DNA of 64,000 nucleotides from Rhodobacter sp. CZR27 (GCF_002407205.1 NZ_CP023550.1:129106-193105); one strand, 5' to 3'; positions 8,286 to 17,441 are shown, numbered from the stretch's first letter. The notes: generated by a model not told the origin, from the sequence alone. Program-made: numbers and translations.

Positions 8286-9272
8286 ATGCGCTGGTTCGAT
8301 CTCACCCCGTCCCACCCCCTGGGCCATGAGGCGGCGCACCATGCCGGCGTGGCCCCCTCGCCGCTCGAGATGCGCGCCTTCGCGGGGGGCGAGCACAAGA
8401 TGCGGCCTCTGGTCAGCGTCCGCGGGCAGGATGTCTTCGTCTTCTCGGCGCTCCACGCGGGGCCGGACGGCTCGGTGAACGATGCGCTGATGCGGCTTCT
8501 GCTGTTCCTTGCCTGCTGCCGCCGCAACGGGGCCGCGCGCGTGGTCGCGATCTGCCCCTGGCTGCCCTACATGCGCAAGGACCGGCAGACCAAGGCCCGG
8601 GATCCGGTCAATGCCGCCGAGGTGGCCCGCCTGCTGGAGGCCGCGGGGGCGGATTGCGTCGTGACGGCCGAGGTCCACAACCTCGCCGCCTTCCAGAACG
8701 GGTTCCGCTGCACCACGGTGCATCTCGACGGCTGCCGCCTCTTCGCGGGCGAGATCCTGCGCCGTGCGGGCGAGGCGCCGCTGGCGGTGATCTCGCCCGA
8801 CGGCGGCGGCGTGAAGCGGGCCGAGCTTCTGCGCGAGGCGGTGGAGCAGATGGGCAACCGCGAGGTGGGCTTCGGCTTTCTCGAGAAGCGCCGCTCGTCG
8901 GGCGTCGTCTCGGGCGAGCTGTTCGCGGGCGACGTGGCCGGCAAGTCGGTCTGGATCGTCGACGACATGATCGACAGCGGCGGCACGCTGCTGCGCGCGG
9001 CGCAGGCCTGCCGCGCGCGGGGCGCAGCCGAGGTGCATCTGCTGGCCACGCATCTTCTCGACCCGGCAGCGGTGGACCGCCTTGCCGATCCGGCCGTGGA
9101 CACGCTGACCGTCACCGACTCGGCGCGCCTGCCCGAGGCGGGGCCGCGCGTCCGGCTGCTGTCGCTGGCCCCTCTCGTCGGCCGTGCGATGGCGCGCATC
9201 CACGCCGGCGGGGCCGTGGGTCCGCTGCTCGACCCGACCGCCCCGCCGGACGACGGTCCGGAAGCCCCGTGA
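8286..9272 (+). CDS. Ribose-phosphate diphosphokinase-like (PRPP synthetase) protein
   Basis: 328 aa, slightly longer than typical PRPP synthetases (about 310-320). The N-terminal half carries the flexible-loop and ATP-binding block (PYMRKDRQTKARDPV, compared with the family's P.ARQDR....EP), and AEVHNLAAFQNGF corresponds to the usual D-x-H-x-x-Q-x-x-GFF. The C-terminal PRPP loop reads IVDDMIDSGGTL. The expected activity is ribose 5-phosphate plus ATP giving PRPP plus AMP in the cytoplasm. The sequence diverges from the housekeeping enzyme, so it is probably a second, condition-specific paralogue; its position next to DUF2267 and an FNR-like box supports this. The ATG at 8286 has GGGGGA nine bases upstream; an ATG at 8277 is an alternative. 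Confidence 0.85.
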   Translation: MRWFDLTPSHPLGHEAAHHAGVAPSPLEMRAFAGGEHKMRPLVSVRGQDVFVFSALHAGPDGSVNDALMRLLLFLACCRRNGAARVVAICPWLPYMRKDRQTKARDPVNAAEVARLLEAAGADCVVTAEVHNLAAFQNGFRCTTVHLDGCRLFAGEILRRAGEAPLAVISPDGGGVKRAELLREAVEQMGNREVGFGFLEKRRSSGVVSGELFAGDVAGKSVWIVDDMIDSGGTLLRAAQACRARGAAEVHLLATHLLDPAAVDRLADPAVDTLTVTDSARLPEAGPRVRLLSLAPLVGRAMARIHAGGAVGPLLDPTAPPDDGPEAP

Positions 9273-9344
9273 ACGGGACGGCCCGGAAGTCCGTGACGCG
9301 ACCCGCCCGGGCGCGGGAGCAGGAGTTTCCCCTTTCCGGCCCGA

Positions 9345-9957
9345 TCAGTTCAGCGCGGGGAAGTAGCCGGCGGGCGACATCCGGGCCGCCTGCGCTTCCG
9401 CTCCCCGCGTGATGAGGGCGATGCGGGGGGCCATTCAGGCGTGCGTCCCGGCCGCCGCCGATGGCCTCCATGGCCGCGGCCACCGCCCGCTCTCCCTGCT
9501 CCACCGGATCGTCGAACGGCACGGCGAGGATCTGGCCGCCCAGCAGTCCCCGCGCGATGCCATGGCTGAAATAGATCGCGGCCAGTGCGGGCGCGGCCGA
9601 CGCGGGTGCCTCGGCCGCCCGCAGCGCCATCGCCGCCTCGATGGCAGGGGCATTCCCGATGACGAGATCGAGGGCCGGCCAGTCGGCCAGAGCGCGTTCC
9701 AGGGTCCGCAGCTGCTCGCGCAGGCCGGTGTCGGCCCGGTAGACCGCAAGGATCTCGACACCGCAGAGCCGGAAAGGGCCGCGTTCAGGCCGGCCTCGAG
9801 CGGTCCGACCCATCCGGATTCCACCGGCCCCGACAGCAGGATCGCGCGCTGCCGGACCGTTCCCCCGGGGTGGAGCGTGGCGAGGTGCCGGCCCAGCACC
9901 GCGCCCATCTCGTGCCAGTCCACGCCGATCCGTGCCGCAAGCGCGGGGCCGAACATG
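9345..9957 (-). pseudogene. torT: torT remnant: truncated and frameshifted periplasmic TMAO sensor
   Basis: Three consecutive frames together match the C-terminal two-thirds of TorT, the periplasmic binding partner of the TorS kinase. Segment one (ARIGVDWHEMGAVLGRHL) shifts frame near 9758-9763 to segment two (VEILAVYRADTG through IYFSHGIARGLLGGQILAVP). This shifts again at the G6 run 9425-9430 to the C-terminus, PRIALITRG...SPAGYFPALN and a stop at 9345. The N-terminal lobe and signal peptide are missing, and homology stops abruptly near 9957, beside an IS element. No torSR or torCAD genes are in the window. One frameshift could be a homopolymer sequencing error, but the 5' truncation is real in this sequence. 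Confidence 0.7.
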
Positions 9958-10035
9958 GCCTACGAGAAGCCGCCGATCCTCGAGGGGGTGGAGATCGGCA
10001 CCCCCGTCCGGCACATGAACCACACGGGCGGATAG
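9955..10035 (+). other. 26-codon ORF with a PqqA-like N-terminus
   Basis: The ORF begins MAYEKPPILEGVEIGT and ends at TAG. M-A-[YW]-x-K-P-x-I-x-E resembles PqqA and other RiPP precursor leaders with a YxxP motif, but the Tyr that PqqA needs in its core is absent. No clear Shine-Dalgarno and no PQQ or radical-SAM genes are nearby. It starts exactly where torT homology ends, so it may be part of a different, rearranged gene. Confidence 0.2.
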
Positions 10036-10077
10036 GTCTTCCGCCTCGATGACCTCGGGGGGCGGTCACATCATGTG

Positions 10078-10088
10078 TGGGTAGCCCC
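10078..10088 (+). repeat. Left subterminal inverted repeat of the IS
   Basis: TGGGTAGCCCC, a perfect match to the reverse complement of 11416-11426. Confidence 0.8.
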
Positions 10089-10325
10089 GGTTTTAGCGGG
10101 CTGTCGCCTCGGCTAGCATGATACGATCGAATGCGTCCATGTGTCAGGCCTTTCGTCGGAGCGCTTTGCTCCATGGCCGGTATGGGATGCGCGGGTTGTG
10201 GTCAAAACATCAAAACGAGCTCGAAGCTCTCCATGTGACACTGGTTTCCCCAACCCCGATCTGTCCGATCGATTTCATACAAGCTTCAGCTTCTCCCGCA
10301 TTTCGAGGCGGTGCTGCTGACCTCG
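10089..10325 (-). ncRNA. Candidate bridge/seek RNA region of the IS
   Basis: The space between the transposase stop and the inverted repeat has no ORF of its own and is where IS1111-type elements are known to encode the guide RNA that pairs with target and donor DNA. Exact RNA ends and loops were not determined; the call rests on family knowledge and position. Confidence 0.4.
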
Positions 10326-11360
10326 TCAGTTCGCCATCAGCGGTCCCCCTCGAAACTCTTCGTTCTTTGTGATCATGGCCCAAAGCATGCGGGCCATCTT
10401 GTTCGCCAATGCGATGGCGGCCAGCATCCGTGGCTTGCGTGCCAGCATCCGCCCCAGCCACGAGCTTTCTGCGGGTGGCCGGATCTTGGTCCCGGAGATT
10501 ACGGCCATCGCGCCAATGATCAGCAAGCGCCGGATGTCGCGCTGGCCGGACTTGCTCGTGCGGCCGAGCCTCTGCTTGCCGCCGCTGGAATGCTGTCGCG
10601 GCACGAGGCCCAGCCAAGCCGAGAAATCCCTTCCCTGACGGAAGCTCTCCATCGGTGGCGCGAAAGCCGCCAATGCCATCGCGGTAATAGGGCCTATGCC
10701 GGGCATCTTTTGCAGTCGGGCTGAGAACCGCGAACGTTTGCTGGCCGCCGCGATCTGCGTATCAAGCTCGGTGATCCTCTGCGACAGATCGTCGATCTGA
10801 TCAAAGCAAAGCTGTGCCATGTGGCGGACCACAGCAGGAAGATCGTCTGACCCTGCGCCCGGCTCCAGAACGGTCCGCAGCTTGTCCACGTTCTCCCGCC
10901 CCTTCCCGGCGACAAGCCCGAACTCGGCGAGATGGCCGCGCAAGGCATTGATCATCTGCGTCCGCTGCCCTACCAGCAGATCCCGCAGCCTGAAGATCAT
11001 GCCGAGGCCCTGCTGCTCCGGCGTCTTCACCTCGACGAAACGCATGGTCGGCCGACTGCCCGCTTCCGCGATCGCCTCGGCATCCGCCATGTCGTTTTTC
11101 TGGCTCTTCACATACGGCTTGACGAATTTCGGGGCGATCAGGCGCACTTCATGCCCGATGGCCGACAAGGTCCGGGCCCAATGATGAGCGGTGGCACAGG
11201 CCTCCATCGCAATGATGCACCCGGACTGCGACTGCATGAACGTGAGAAACTGCTTGCGCGACAGCTTCTTGCGAAACACGACCTCGCCTTCTGCTGTCGC
11301 TCCGTGCAGTTGAAAAACCTGTTTCGCCAGGTCAACGCCGATGATCGAGACGTCCTTCAT
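10326..11360 (-). CDS. IS110-family transposase
   Basis: 344 aa, the usual length for the family. The N-terminal RuvC-like DEDD domain begins with IIGVDLAKQVFQLHG (first catalytic Asp), followed by AMEACATAHHW and NDMADAEAI, which supply the remaining acidic residues. The C-terminal transposase_20 domain starts at MPGIGPITAMALAAF and includes the GRTSKSGQRDIRRLL segment with the conserved Ser. The opening GVDLAK.VFQ.HG is typical of the IS1111 subgroup. The gene appears intact, so the element may still be mobile. No sign of a programmed frameshift. Confidence 0.95.
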   Translation of the reverse strand: MKDVSIIGVDLAKQVFQLHGATAEGEVVFRKKLSRKQFLTFMQSQSGCIIAMEACATAHHWARTLSAIGHEVRLIAPKFVKPYVKSQKNDMADAEAIAEAGSRPTMRFVEVKTPEQQGLGMIFRLRDLLVGQRTQMINALRGHLAEFGLVAGKGRENVDKLRTVLEPGAGSDDLPAVVRHMAQLCFDQIDDLSQRITELDTQIAAASKRSRFSARLQKMPGIGPITAMALAAFAPPMESFRQGRDFSAWLGLVPRQHSSGGKQRLGRTSKSGQRDIRRLLIIGAMAVISGTKIRPPAESSWLGRMLARKPRMLAAIALANKMARMLWAMITKNEEFRGGPLMAN

Positions 11361-11415
11361 AGCGGGTTCCTCCTGATCCTGTCTGGATCACTGTGGCACA
11401 TAAGTGCCGTCAGGA

Positions 11416-11426
11416 GGGGCTACCCA
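11416..11426 (-). repeat. Right subterminal inverted repeat of the IS
   Basis: GGGGCTACCCA, the reverse complement of 10078-10088, 55 bases upstream of the transposase start. Confidence 0.8.
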
Positions 11427-11518
11427 ACCCATCATCAAAGCCCCAGCCATGCACCAAGATTGAAACTGGACCCCTCCATCGGGGCAGGCCAGAAAGTTCA
11501 GTGGCAGGTCAGGGGGCG

Positions 11519-13411
11519 TCAGATCACCAGGAAGTCCGAAGCCGAAAGGGCCAGATCGGGCTCAAGCCTCGCCAGAAGCGTACGGCCCCCCGCAGAGGAG
11601 CCATTCGAGTCGAACCAGAGCGCTCCGGTCCCGGTTGCGTAAACCAGATGATCATCGGCATCCGTCGCAAGCCCCCGTGCATTGGCGACGAAGGCCTCGG
11701 GATCCAGCGTCCCGGCCCCGAGGCCAACAAAAGCCGCGCCGGCAAGTTCGATCCTGTCGAAGCCTGCTACGAAGTCGAGGATCGAGTCGGCGCCCGTGGT
11801 GCCCGGAGCGCCGTGGAAGACGAAGGTGTCGCGGCCAATGGAGCCCACGAGCTGGTCGCGGCCTTGTCCGCCGTAGAGCCGATCCTCGCCCGAACCCCCG
11901 TCGAGGTAATCCGCGCCTGCGCCGCCGCGCAGCAGGTCGCCTCCCACGGTCCCCGAGATTCTGTCATCCCCCGCGCTGCCGGTTATCGTGGCGGCTTCGA
12001 ATCCCTGGAGATCCACGAGCCGCACCGAGCCGTCGCTCATCGTGATCCGGCTCCTGTCGAGGCTGTCGAAGACGATGCTGACACCGGAAGCCGACAGACC
12101 TTCGCCGTAGCGCCCGGTGTAGTTCAGCACGATCCGGTCGTCGCCCTCGCCCGCATCAAGCCAGGCGTAATCATACATGATGTGACTCGACGGGCCCGGC
12201 GCAAGGAACCCCGCCACAATGACGTCGTCTCCGGCGCTGAACTCGCCGCTGACGAACTCGAACCCCTCCGCGATCCTCGTTCCGTTAACCGTTATGACAC
12301 CCTCAAGGAAAAACATTTCCACCGGGCCTGTCTCATCAAGCCACATCGACAACGTGTCGAGTCCGGCCCCGCCCCTGGCGCGGCATTCAAGGCTGTGAAT
12401 CCAGACGGCGTCGTTTCCGCTGCCGCCCTGCAGCGTACTGTTGCCACTGGAGGTCAACCAATCGTCTCCGGCTCCGCCGATCAAGGTGTCGCCCGGTTCC
12501 CCCGTGATCGTATCGGCCCCGGCGCCGCCGAGAAGGAGATCCGGATCAAGATCAAACGCCGTTGGCAGCCTCCAGCCATAGTTGCCATCATGAATACGGT
12601 CGTCGCCGGCTCCACCGACGATCCGGTCGCATCCATGACCTCCGATCAGGAAATCGTTCCCGCTTCCCCCGACCAGAAGGTCGTCGCCAGCCCGGCCTTC
12701 GAAGTCACCCTGCAGGGCGCCTGCGATCATCCTGTCGTTGCCCGCTGTGCCGTGGACGCCGACAGTTTCCACGTCTTCCAGAACCAGCTGGCGCAGGGAG
12801 CCGTCCGACAGTCGTATGGAGGACTCGCCGGAGCTGAAGTCGAGATCGAGCGCCTCGATCCCGAGGCCGTCGGGCGACGAACCCATGTAGTCCAGGTAGA
12901 TGTAATCGTGGCCGTCTCCGCCATCGACATGTCCACCGCGCCCTGCACGATCCGTCATCAGCGCATCGGTCCGGAAGAGCCCGGACCCGGAGCCAAGGCT
13001 GATGTCGAAGAACTCCACACTGCTGGCCAGAAGTCCGTCTTCCGGCCTCGAAAGGTCGCCCCAGCGGTCATAGAGGTAGATGTCGCTGGTCACCGCCGAC
13101 AGGTCGAGACGCAGCAGGTCCAGACCGTCGCCCCCCCGGGCGACATCGTTCAGGCCGACTGCGGCGAGGGTGTCGTCGCCCTCGCCGCCGATCAGCGTAT
13201 CCGCCCCTGCCCGCCCTTCCAGCCAGTCGTTGCCGCCGTTTCCGACGAGCAGGTCCGATCCCGCGCCTCCGATCAGGGTGTCGTCGCCCGATCCACCTTC
13301 AAGCGTGATGCCGAGCGTGGCGGGCACCATCCTTGGCTGATCGAGCGTGGGAATGCACTTGGCCGCCAGGGAAAAAGGAGCAGTCGCACTCGGGCGCTTC
13401 TCGAAAATCAT
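11519..13411 (-). CDS. RTX calcium-binding protein, type I secreted
   Basis: 630 aa. Hemolysin-type nonapeptides occur near residues 37-85 (GGSGDDTLIGGAGSDLLVG), again in the middle (GGSGNDFLIGGHGCDRIVGG) and near the C-terminus (GGAGADYLDGGSGEDRLYGG). These blocks are separated by long beta-rich spacers with SSxRLSDGSxRxLxLxxxE repeats. The last about 80 residues, ending SDFLVI, closely resemble the end of the Calx-beta protein at 2141-4687, so both probably carry the same type I secretion signal. No enzymatic domain was recognised; a surface-layer or matrix protein is likely. The start at 13411 has only a weak GGAAC upstream and is uncertain. The IS ends 92 bases beyond its 3' end. Confidence 0.8.
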   Translation of the reverse strand: MIFEKRPSATAPFSLAAKCIPTLDQPRMVPATLGITLEGGSGDDTLIGGAGSDLLVGNGGNDWLEGRAGADTLIGGEGDDTLAAVGLNDVARGGDGLDLLRLDLSAVTSDIYLYDRWGDLSRPEDGLLASSVEFFDISLGSGSGLFRTDALMTDRAGRGGHVDGGDGHDYIYLDYMGSSPDGLGIEALDLDFSSGESSIRLSDGSLRQLVLEDVETVGVHGTAGNDRMIAGALQGDFEGRAGDDLLVGGSGNDFLIGGHGCDRIVGGAGDDRIHDGNYGWRLPTAFDLDPDLLLGGAGADTITGEPGDTLIGGAGDDWLTSSGNSTLQGGSGNDAVWIHSLECRARGGAGLDTLSMWLDETGPVEMFFLEGVITVNGTRIAEGFEFVSGEFSAGDDVIVAGFLAPGPSSHIMYDYAWLDAGEGDDRIVLNYTGRYGEGLSASGVSIVFDSLDRSRITMSDGSVRLVDLQGFEAATITGSAGDDRISGTVGGDLLRGGAGADYLDGGSGEDRLYGGQGRDQLVGSIGRDTFVFHGAPGTTGADSILDFVAGFDRIELAGAAFVGLGAGTLDPEAFVANARGLATDADDHLVYATGTGALWFDSNGSSAGGRTLLARLEPDLALSASDFLVI

Positions 13412-13781
13412 CGTTCACGTTCCAATAGATAAGGCACAACAGGTTCAATGGCATCGGGGTAGCACGGCCGGGACGAGCGGGACAAGCAGGTGCGCGGTCC
13501 TGTCGCCGCCGGCCGGCACAGTCGTTAACCACACGGCTTCCTGTCCGAGACCGTGCTGGGCTGCGCCGGGCGGCGACTGGCCGACGACCGATGCTGTGCC
13601 CCCCGATGGGGACTTGCCGGTTCCGGCGCCCCGCCCTGCCCCGGGCCCGCCGCGCGCGGGCGAGGTTTTCCGACCCCGCCGGGGCAACGGGTGGCATCAG
13701 CACGCCGGGGGCCCGCCCCGCGCGGGCGAAGATTACCCGCAACCGGCGGGAACATTCGGGCGGGATCGCGATTTCCGCCCC
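13412..13781. promoter_or_regulatory. Region upstream of the nap operon, with direct repeats
   Basis: 370 bases between the divergent RTX gene and napK. A 21-bp GC-rich segment is repeated with one mismatch at 13643-13663 and 13709-13729 (66-bp spacing), and each copy can fold (GCCCGC/GCGGGC). The following 30-40 bases are only loosely similar. No FNR-like box was found here. Confidence 0.35.
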
Positions 13782-14024
13782 ATGCCGGTACGCAGGCCCC
13801 CCTTCGCGCGCAGGTCGCGTCGCTCGCTCGCCTCGGCTTTCGGGATGGGAGCCCTGGTGGGCATTCCGATCGGCATGATCTGGAGCTGGTTCGACTACGG
13901 CGCCTTCGAACTGGGCTACATGTCCAATCACGTGGTGGGGGCCGCCTTCTTCACCGGGCTCCTGACGGTCGGGGCCGAGGCGCTGCGGCGGCGCTTCTCG
14001 CGACACGAGGGCGGCGATGCCTGA
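13782..14024 (+). CDS. napK: NapK-like small membrane protein of the nap operon
   Basis: About 80 aa with an Arg-rich N-terminus, then two hydrophobic segments (ALVGIPIGMIWSWF and VVGAAFFTGLLTVGAEAL). It is the first gene of the run and overlaps napE by 8 bases, the position of napK in the napKEFDABC operon known from Rhodobacter sphaeroides. The function of NapK is unknown. The name rests mainly on position and topology. Neither start has a good Shine-Dalgarno; the ATG at 13845 would give 59 aa, which still keeps both hydrophobic segments. Confidence 0.65.
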   Translation: MPVRRPPFARRSRRSLASAFGMGALVGIPIGMIWSWFDYGAFELGYMSNHVVGAAFFTGLLTVGAEALRRRFSRHEGGDA

Positions 14025-14199
14025 TCCCGCCCCCCTTCCGGCGGAAGAGCCTCCCGTCCGGCGGCGCGAGGAGATCGTGGTGTTCCTGCTGCTGGCCGCG
14101 CTGATCTGGCCGTTCCTCGCCATCGCCTTCGTCGGCGGCTGGGGCTTTCTCATCTGGATGTGGCAGATGGCCTTCGGCCCGCCCGGCCCTCCGGTCTGA
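14017..14199 (+). CDS. napE: Periplasmic nitrate reductase protein NapE
   Basis: 60 aa with one membrane segment (about residues 20-50, REEIVVFLLLAALIWPFLAI) and the NapE-type end GFLIWMWQMAFGPPGPP. NapE is a small inner-membrane protein of nap operons with no firmly assigned role. Its ATG overlaps the end of napK (ATGCCTGA), and napF follows after 11 bases, so translation is likely coupled. Confidence 0.85.
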   Translation: MPDPAPLPAEEPPVRRREEIVVFLLLAALIWPFLAIAFVGGWGFLIWMWQMAFGPPGPPV

Positions 14200-14210
14200 G
14201 GGAGAAGGAC

Positions 14211-14693
14211 ATGACCCTGACGCGGCGCCATCTGCTCGGGGGGCGGGTCGAGCCTCCTCCTCCACCACCGCTTCCCCGGCCGCCGTGGATGGCGGAGCCT
14301 TCGGCCTGCACCTTCTGCGGCCTCTGCGCCCGGGCCTGTCCCGAGGGGATCGTGACCACGGGCGGGCTGCCCGCGATCGAGTTCCACGCCGCCTGCACCT
14401 TCTGCGGCGCCTGCGCCGAGGCCTGCCCCGAGCCCGTCTTCGACCGCGGCCTGCCGCCCTTCCGCCACCGGGTCCTGCTGGGCGAGGGCTGCCTTCCCCG
14501 CCTCGGCGTGACCTGCGGCAGCTGTGCGGACATCTGCCCCGAGGCCGCGATCCGGCTGCGGCCGCGGCTGGGCGGACCGCCGCTGCCGGCGCTCGATGCC
14601 GCCGCCTGCACCGGCTGCGGCGCCTGCCTTGCCGCCTGCCCGGGCGATGCGATCCTGATCCTGCCTGCCGAGGAGCCGCCGCGCCATGGCTGA
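14211..14693 (+). CDS. napF: Ferredoxin-type protein NapF
   Basis: 160 aa, cytoplasmic iron-sulfur protein. Cysteine clusters of the 4Fe-4S kind are visible: CTFCGLCARACPEG, CTFCGACAEACPEP, CGSCADICPEA and CTGCGACLAACPGD, giving room for up to four clusters. NapF is thought to help mature or load the catalytic subunit NapA before Tat export. The start at 14211 directly follows GAGGGAGAAGG and gives the typical MTLTRRHLLGG N-terminus. The gene overlaps napD by 8 bases. Confidence 0.93.
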   Translation: MTLTRRHLLGGRVEPPPPPPLPRPPWMAEPSACTFCGLCARACPEGIVTTGGLPAIEFHAACTFCGACAEACPEPVFDRGLPPFRHRVLLGEGCLPRLGVTCGSCADICPEAAIRLRPRLGGPPLPALDAAACTGCGACLAACPGDAILILPAEEPPRHG

Positions 14694-14949
14694 GCCGATG
14701 CTTCATATCTCGAGCGCGGTGCTGCGCGTGGTCCCGGGCCGCGAGGACGCGGTAACGCGCGAGGTCGAGGCGATGGGGGCCGAGGTGGCGCTGGCCGGGA
14801 CGGGCCGGCTCGTGGTGCTGATGGAGGCCCCCTCCGGCGGCGCCATCGGCGATCTGCTGACGCGGATGACGCTGATCGAGGGCGTGCATGCGGCCTGCAT
14901 GGTCTACGAGCAGGCCGAACCCCTCCGGACACTGGGAGAAGAAGCATGA
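14686..14949 (+). CDS. napD: NapA maturation chaperone NapD
   Basis: 87 aa of the NapD family ([13 protein letters not shown] at the N-terminus, usually HI.S.VV...P). NapD binds the twin-arginine signal peptide of NapA and holds it until the molybdenum cofactor has been inserted. Length is normal for the family. Its start lies inside the 3' end of napF, and its stop overlaps the napA start (ATGA), which should couple synthesis of the chaperone and its client. Confidence 0.93.
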   Translation: MAEPMLHISSAVLRVVPGREDAVTREVEAMGAEVALAGTGRLVVLMEAPSGGAIGDLLTRMTLIEGVHAACMVYEQAEPLRTLGEEA

Positions 14950-17441
14950 CGCTCACGCGACGCGATCTGATCAAGGCGCAGGCGGCGGCGGCTGCTGCGG
15001 CTGCGGCGGGGCTTGCGCTGCCCGCGCCTGCCCAGCCCGTGACGGGAGGGGCCGAGGCGCTGCGCATCCGCTGGTCGAAGGCGCCCTGCCGCTTCTGCGG
15101 CACCGGCTGCGGGGTGATGGTGGGCACCCGCGACGGGCATGTCGTCGCCACCCATGGCGACACGCAGGCCGAGGTGAACCGCGGCCTGAACTGCGTGAAG
15201 GGCTATTTCCTGTCCAAGATCATGTATGGCGAGGACCGCCTGACCACGCCGCTCCTGCGGATGCGCGACGGGGTCTACCACAAGGACGGCGAGTTCCAGC
15301 CGGTGAGCTGGGACGAGGCCTTCGACATCATGGCCGCGCAGGCCAAGCGCGTGCTGGCCGGGAAGGGCCCGCGGGCGGTCGGCATGTTCGGCTCGGGCCA
15401 GTGGACGATCTGGGAGGGCTATGCCGCCTCGAAGCTGATGCGCGCGGGCTTCCTGTCGAACAACCTCGACCCGAACGCGCGGCACTGCATGGCCTCGGCC
15501 GCGGTGGCCTTCATGCGCACCTTCGGCATGGACGAGCCGATGGGCTGCTATGACGACTTCGAACATGCCGACGCCTTCGTGCTCTGGGGCTCGAACATGG
15601 CCGAGATGCACCCGATCCTGTGGAGCCGGCTGACCGACCGGCGGCTGAGCCACGAACACGTGCGCGTGGCGGTGCTCTCGACCTTCACCCATCGCAGCAT
15701 GGATCTCGCGGACACGCCCATCGTCTTCACCCCGGGCACCGACCTCGCGATCCTGAACTACATCGCGAACCACATCATCCGGACGGGCCGGGTGAACCGC
15801 GACTTCGTGGACCGGCACACGAATTTCGCGCTGGGGGCCACCGACATCGGCTACGGGCTGCGCCCCGAGCATCAGCTCCAGCTGGCGGCGCGGGGCGCGG
15901 CGGATGCGGGTGCCATGACCCCGGCCGATTTCGACGCCTTCGCGGCCTTCGTGTCCGAATACACGCTTGAAAAGGCCGCCGGGATCTCGGGGGTGGAGCC
16001 GGCGCTGCTCGAGGAGCTGGCCGAGCTTTATGCCGATCCGGACCGCAAGGTCATGTCGCTCTGGACCATGGGCTTCAACCAGCATGTGCGCGGCGTCTGG
16101 GCCAACCACATGGTCTACAACCTGCACCTGCTGACCGGGAAGATCGCCGAGCCCGGCAACTCGCCCTTCTCGCTCACGGGGCAGCCCTCGGCCTGCGGCA
16201 CGGCGCGCGAGGTGGGCACCTTCGCCCACCGCCTGCCCGCCGACATGGTGGTGACCAACCCCGAGCATCGCGCCCATGCCGAGGAGATCTGGCGCCTGCC
16301 CCGCGGCCTGCTGCCCGACTGGGTGGGGGCCAGTGCGGTCGAGCAGGACCGCAAGCTGAAGGATGGCGAGATCAACTTCTACTGGGTGCAGGTCAACAAC
16401 AACATGCAGGCCGCGCCCAACATCGACCAGGAGACCTGGCCGGGCTATCGCAACCCCGAGAACTTCGTCGTGGTCTCGGACGCCTATCCCACGGTCACGG
16501 GCCGGGCGGCCGATCTGGTCCTGCCCGCCGCCATGTGGGTCGAGAAGGAGGGCGCCTACGGCAATGCCGAGCGGCGCACGCACTTCTGGCACCAGCTGGT
16601 CGAGGCGCCGGGCGAGGCGCGGTCCGACCTCTGGCAGCTGATGGAATTCTCGAAGCGCTTCACCACCGACGAGGTCTGGCCGGCCGGGATCCTCGACGCG
16701 GCACCCGAATATCGCGGCAAGACCCTGTTCGAGGTGCTGTTCGCCAACGGGACGGTGGACCGCTTCCCCGCGACCGGGGTCGATCCCGACTATGCGAACC
16801 ACGAGGCCGCGCATTTCGGCTTCTACGTCCAGAAGGGGCTGTTCGAGGAATATGCCGCCTTCGGCCGCGGCCATGGCCACGACCTCGCGCCCTTCGACAC
16901 CTATCACGAGGTGCGCGGCCTGCGCTGGCCGGTGGTAGAGGGGCAGGAGACGCTCTGGCGCTACCGCGAGGGGCTCGACCCCTACGTCAAGCCGGGCGAG
17001 GGCGTGCGCTTCTACGGCAAGCCCGATGGCCGGGCGATCATCCTCGCCGTTCCCTACGAGCCGCCCGCCGAAAGCCCCGACGCGGACTACGGCCTCTGGC
17101 TGGTGACGGGCCGGGTGCTGGAACACTGGCACTCCGGCTCGATGACCATGCGGGTGCCGGAACTCTACAAGGCCTTCCCCGGGGCGGTCTGCTTCATGCA
17201 TCCCGAGGATGCGCGCGAACGCGGGCTCAACCGCGGCGCCGAGGTGCGGGTGATCTCGCGCCGCGGCGAGATGCGGACCCGGCTCGAGACCCGCGGCCGC
17301 AACCGGATGCCGCGCGGCGTGGTCTTCGTGCCCTGGTTCGACGCCAGCCAGCTCATCAACAAGGTGACGCTCGACGCCAACGACCCGATCTCCCGCCAAA
17401 CGGATTTCAAGAAATGCGCCGTCAAGATCGAACCCGTCTGA
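14946..17441 (+). CDS. napA: Periplasmic nitrate reductase catalytic subunit NapA
   Basis: 831 aa, normal length for NapA. The twin-arginine signal [10 protein letters not shown] leads an Ala-rich hydrophobic stretch cleaved near PAPAQP. The single 4Fe-4S cluster is bound by Cys48, Cys51, Cys55 and Cys83 (CRFCGTGCG...NCVKG), and the Mo-bis-MGD is expected on Cys181 ([10 protein letters not shown]). The enzyme reduces nitrate to nitrite in the periplasm with electrons from quinol through NapC and NapB. All three modules (domains binding the cluster, the two MGDs and the C-terminal cap) appear intact. napB starts within the last 28 bases. Confidence 0.97.
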   Translation: MTLTRRDLIKAQAAAAAAAAAGLALPAPAQPVTGGAEALRIRWSKAPCRFCGTGCGVMVGTRDGHVVATHGDTQAEVNRGLNCVKGYFLSKIMYGEDRLTTPLLRMRDGVYHKDGEFQPVSWDEAFDIMAAQAKRVLAGKGPRAVGMFGSGQWTIWEGYAASKLMRAGFLSNNLDPNARHCMASAAVAFMRTFGMDEPMGCYDDFEHADAFVLWGSNMAEMHPILWSRLTDRRLSHEHVRVAVLSTFTHRSMDLADTPIVFTPGTDLAILNYIANHIIRTGRVNRDFVDRHTNFALGATDIGYGLRPEHQLQLAARGAADAGAMTPADFDAFAAFVSEYTLEKAAGISGVEPALLEELAELYADPDRKVMSLWTMGFNQHVRGVWANHMVYNLHLLTGKIAEPGNSPFSLTGQPSACGTAREVGTFAHRLPADMVVTNPEHRAHAEEIWRLPRGLLPDWVGASAVEQDRKLKDGEINFYWVQVNNNMQAAPNIDQETWPGYRNPENFVVVSDAYPTVTGRAADLVLPAAMWVEKEGAYGNAERRTHFWHQLVEAPGEARSDLWQLMEFSKRFTTDEVWPAGILDAAPEYRGKTLFEVLFANGTVDRFPATGVDPDYANHEAAHFGFYVQKGLFEEYAAFGRGHGHDLAPFDTYHEVRGLRWPVVEGQETLWRYREGLDPYVKPGEGVRFYGKPDGRAIILAVPYEPPAESPDADYGLWLVTGRVLEHWHSGSMTMRVPELYKAFPGAVCFMHPEDARERGLNRGAEVRVISRRGEMRTRLETRGRNRMPRGVVFVPWFDASQLINKVTLDANDPISRQTDFKKCAVKIEPV

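Larger units (their letters stand above)
10078..11426. mobile_element. IS110-family (IS1111-type) insertion sequence
   Basis: A single DEDD transposase gene is bounded by an 11-bp subterminal inverted repeat: TGGGTAGCCCC at 10078-10088 and its reverse complement at 11416-11426. The transposase has a long 3' non-coding region (about 240 bp) and a short 5' one (about 55 bp), the IS1111 arrangement. No target duplication was seen, as expected. The true outer ends may extend a few bases beyond the repeats. The element sits between the torT fragment and an RTX gene. Confidence 0.85.

Noticed and set aside
10326..11360. Programmed frameshift in the IS transposase
   Set aside because: The transposase is a single intact frame of normal IS110-family length, with no slippery heptamer needed.
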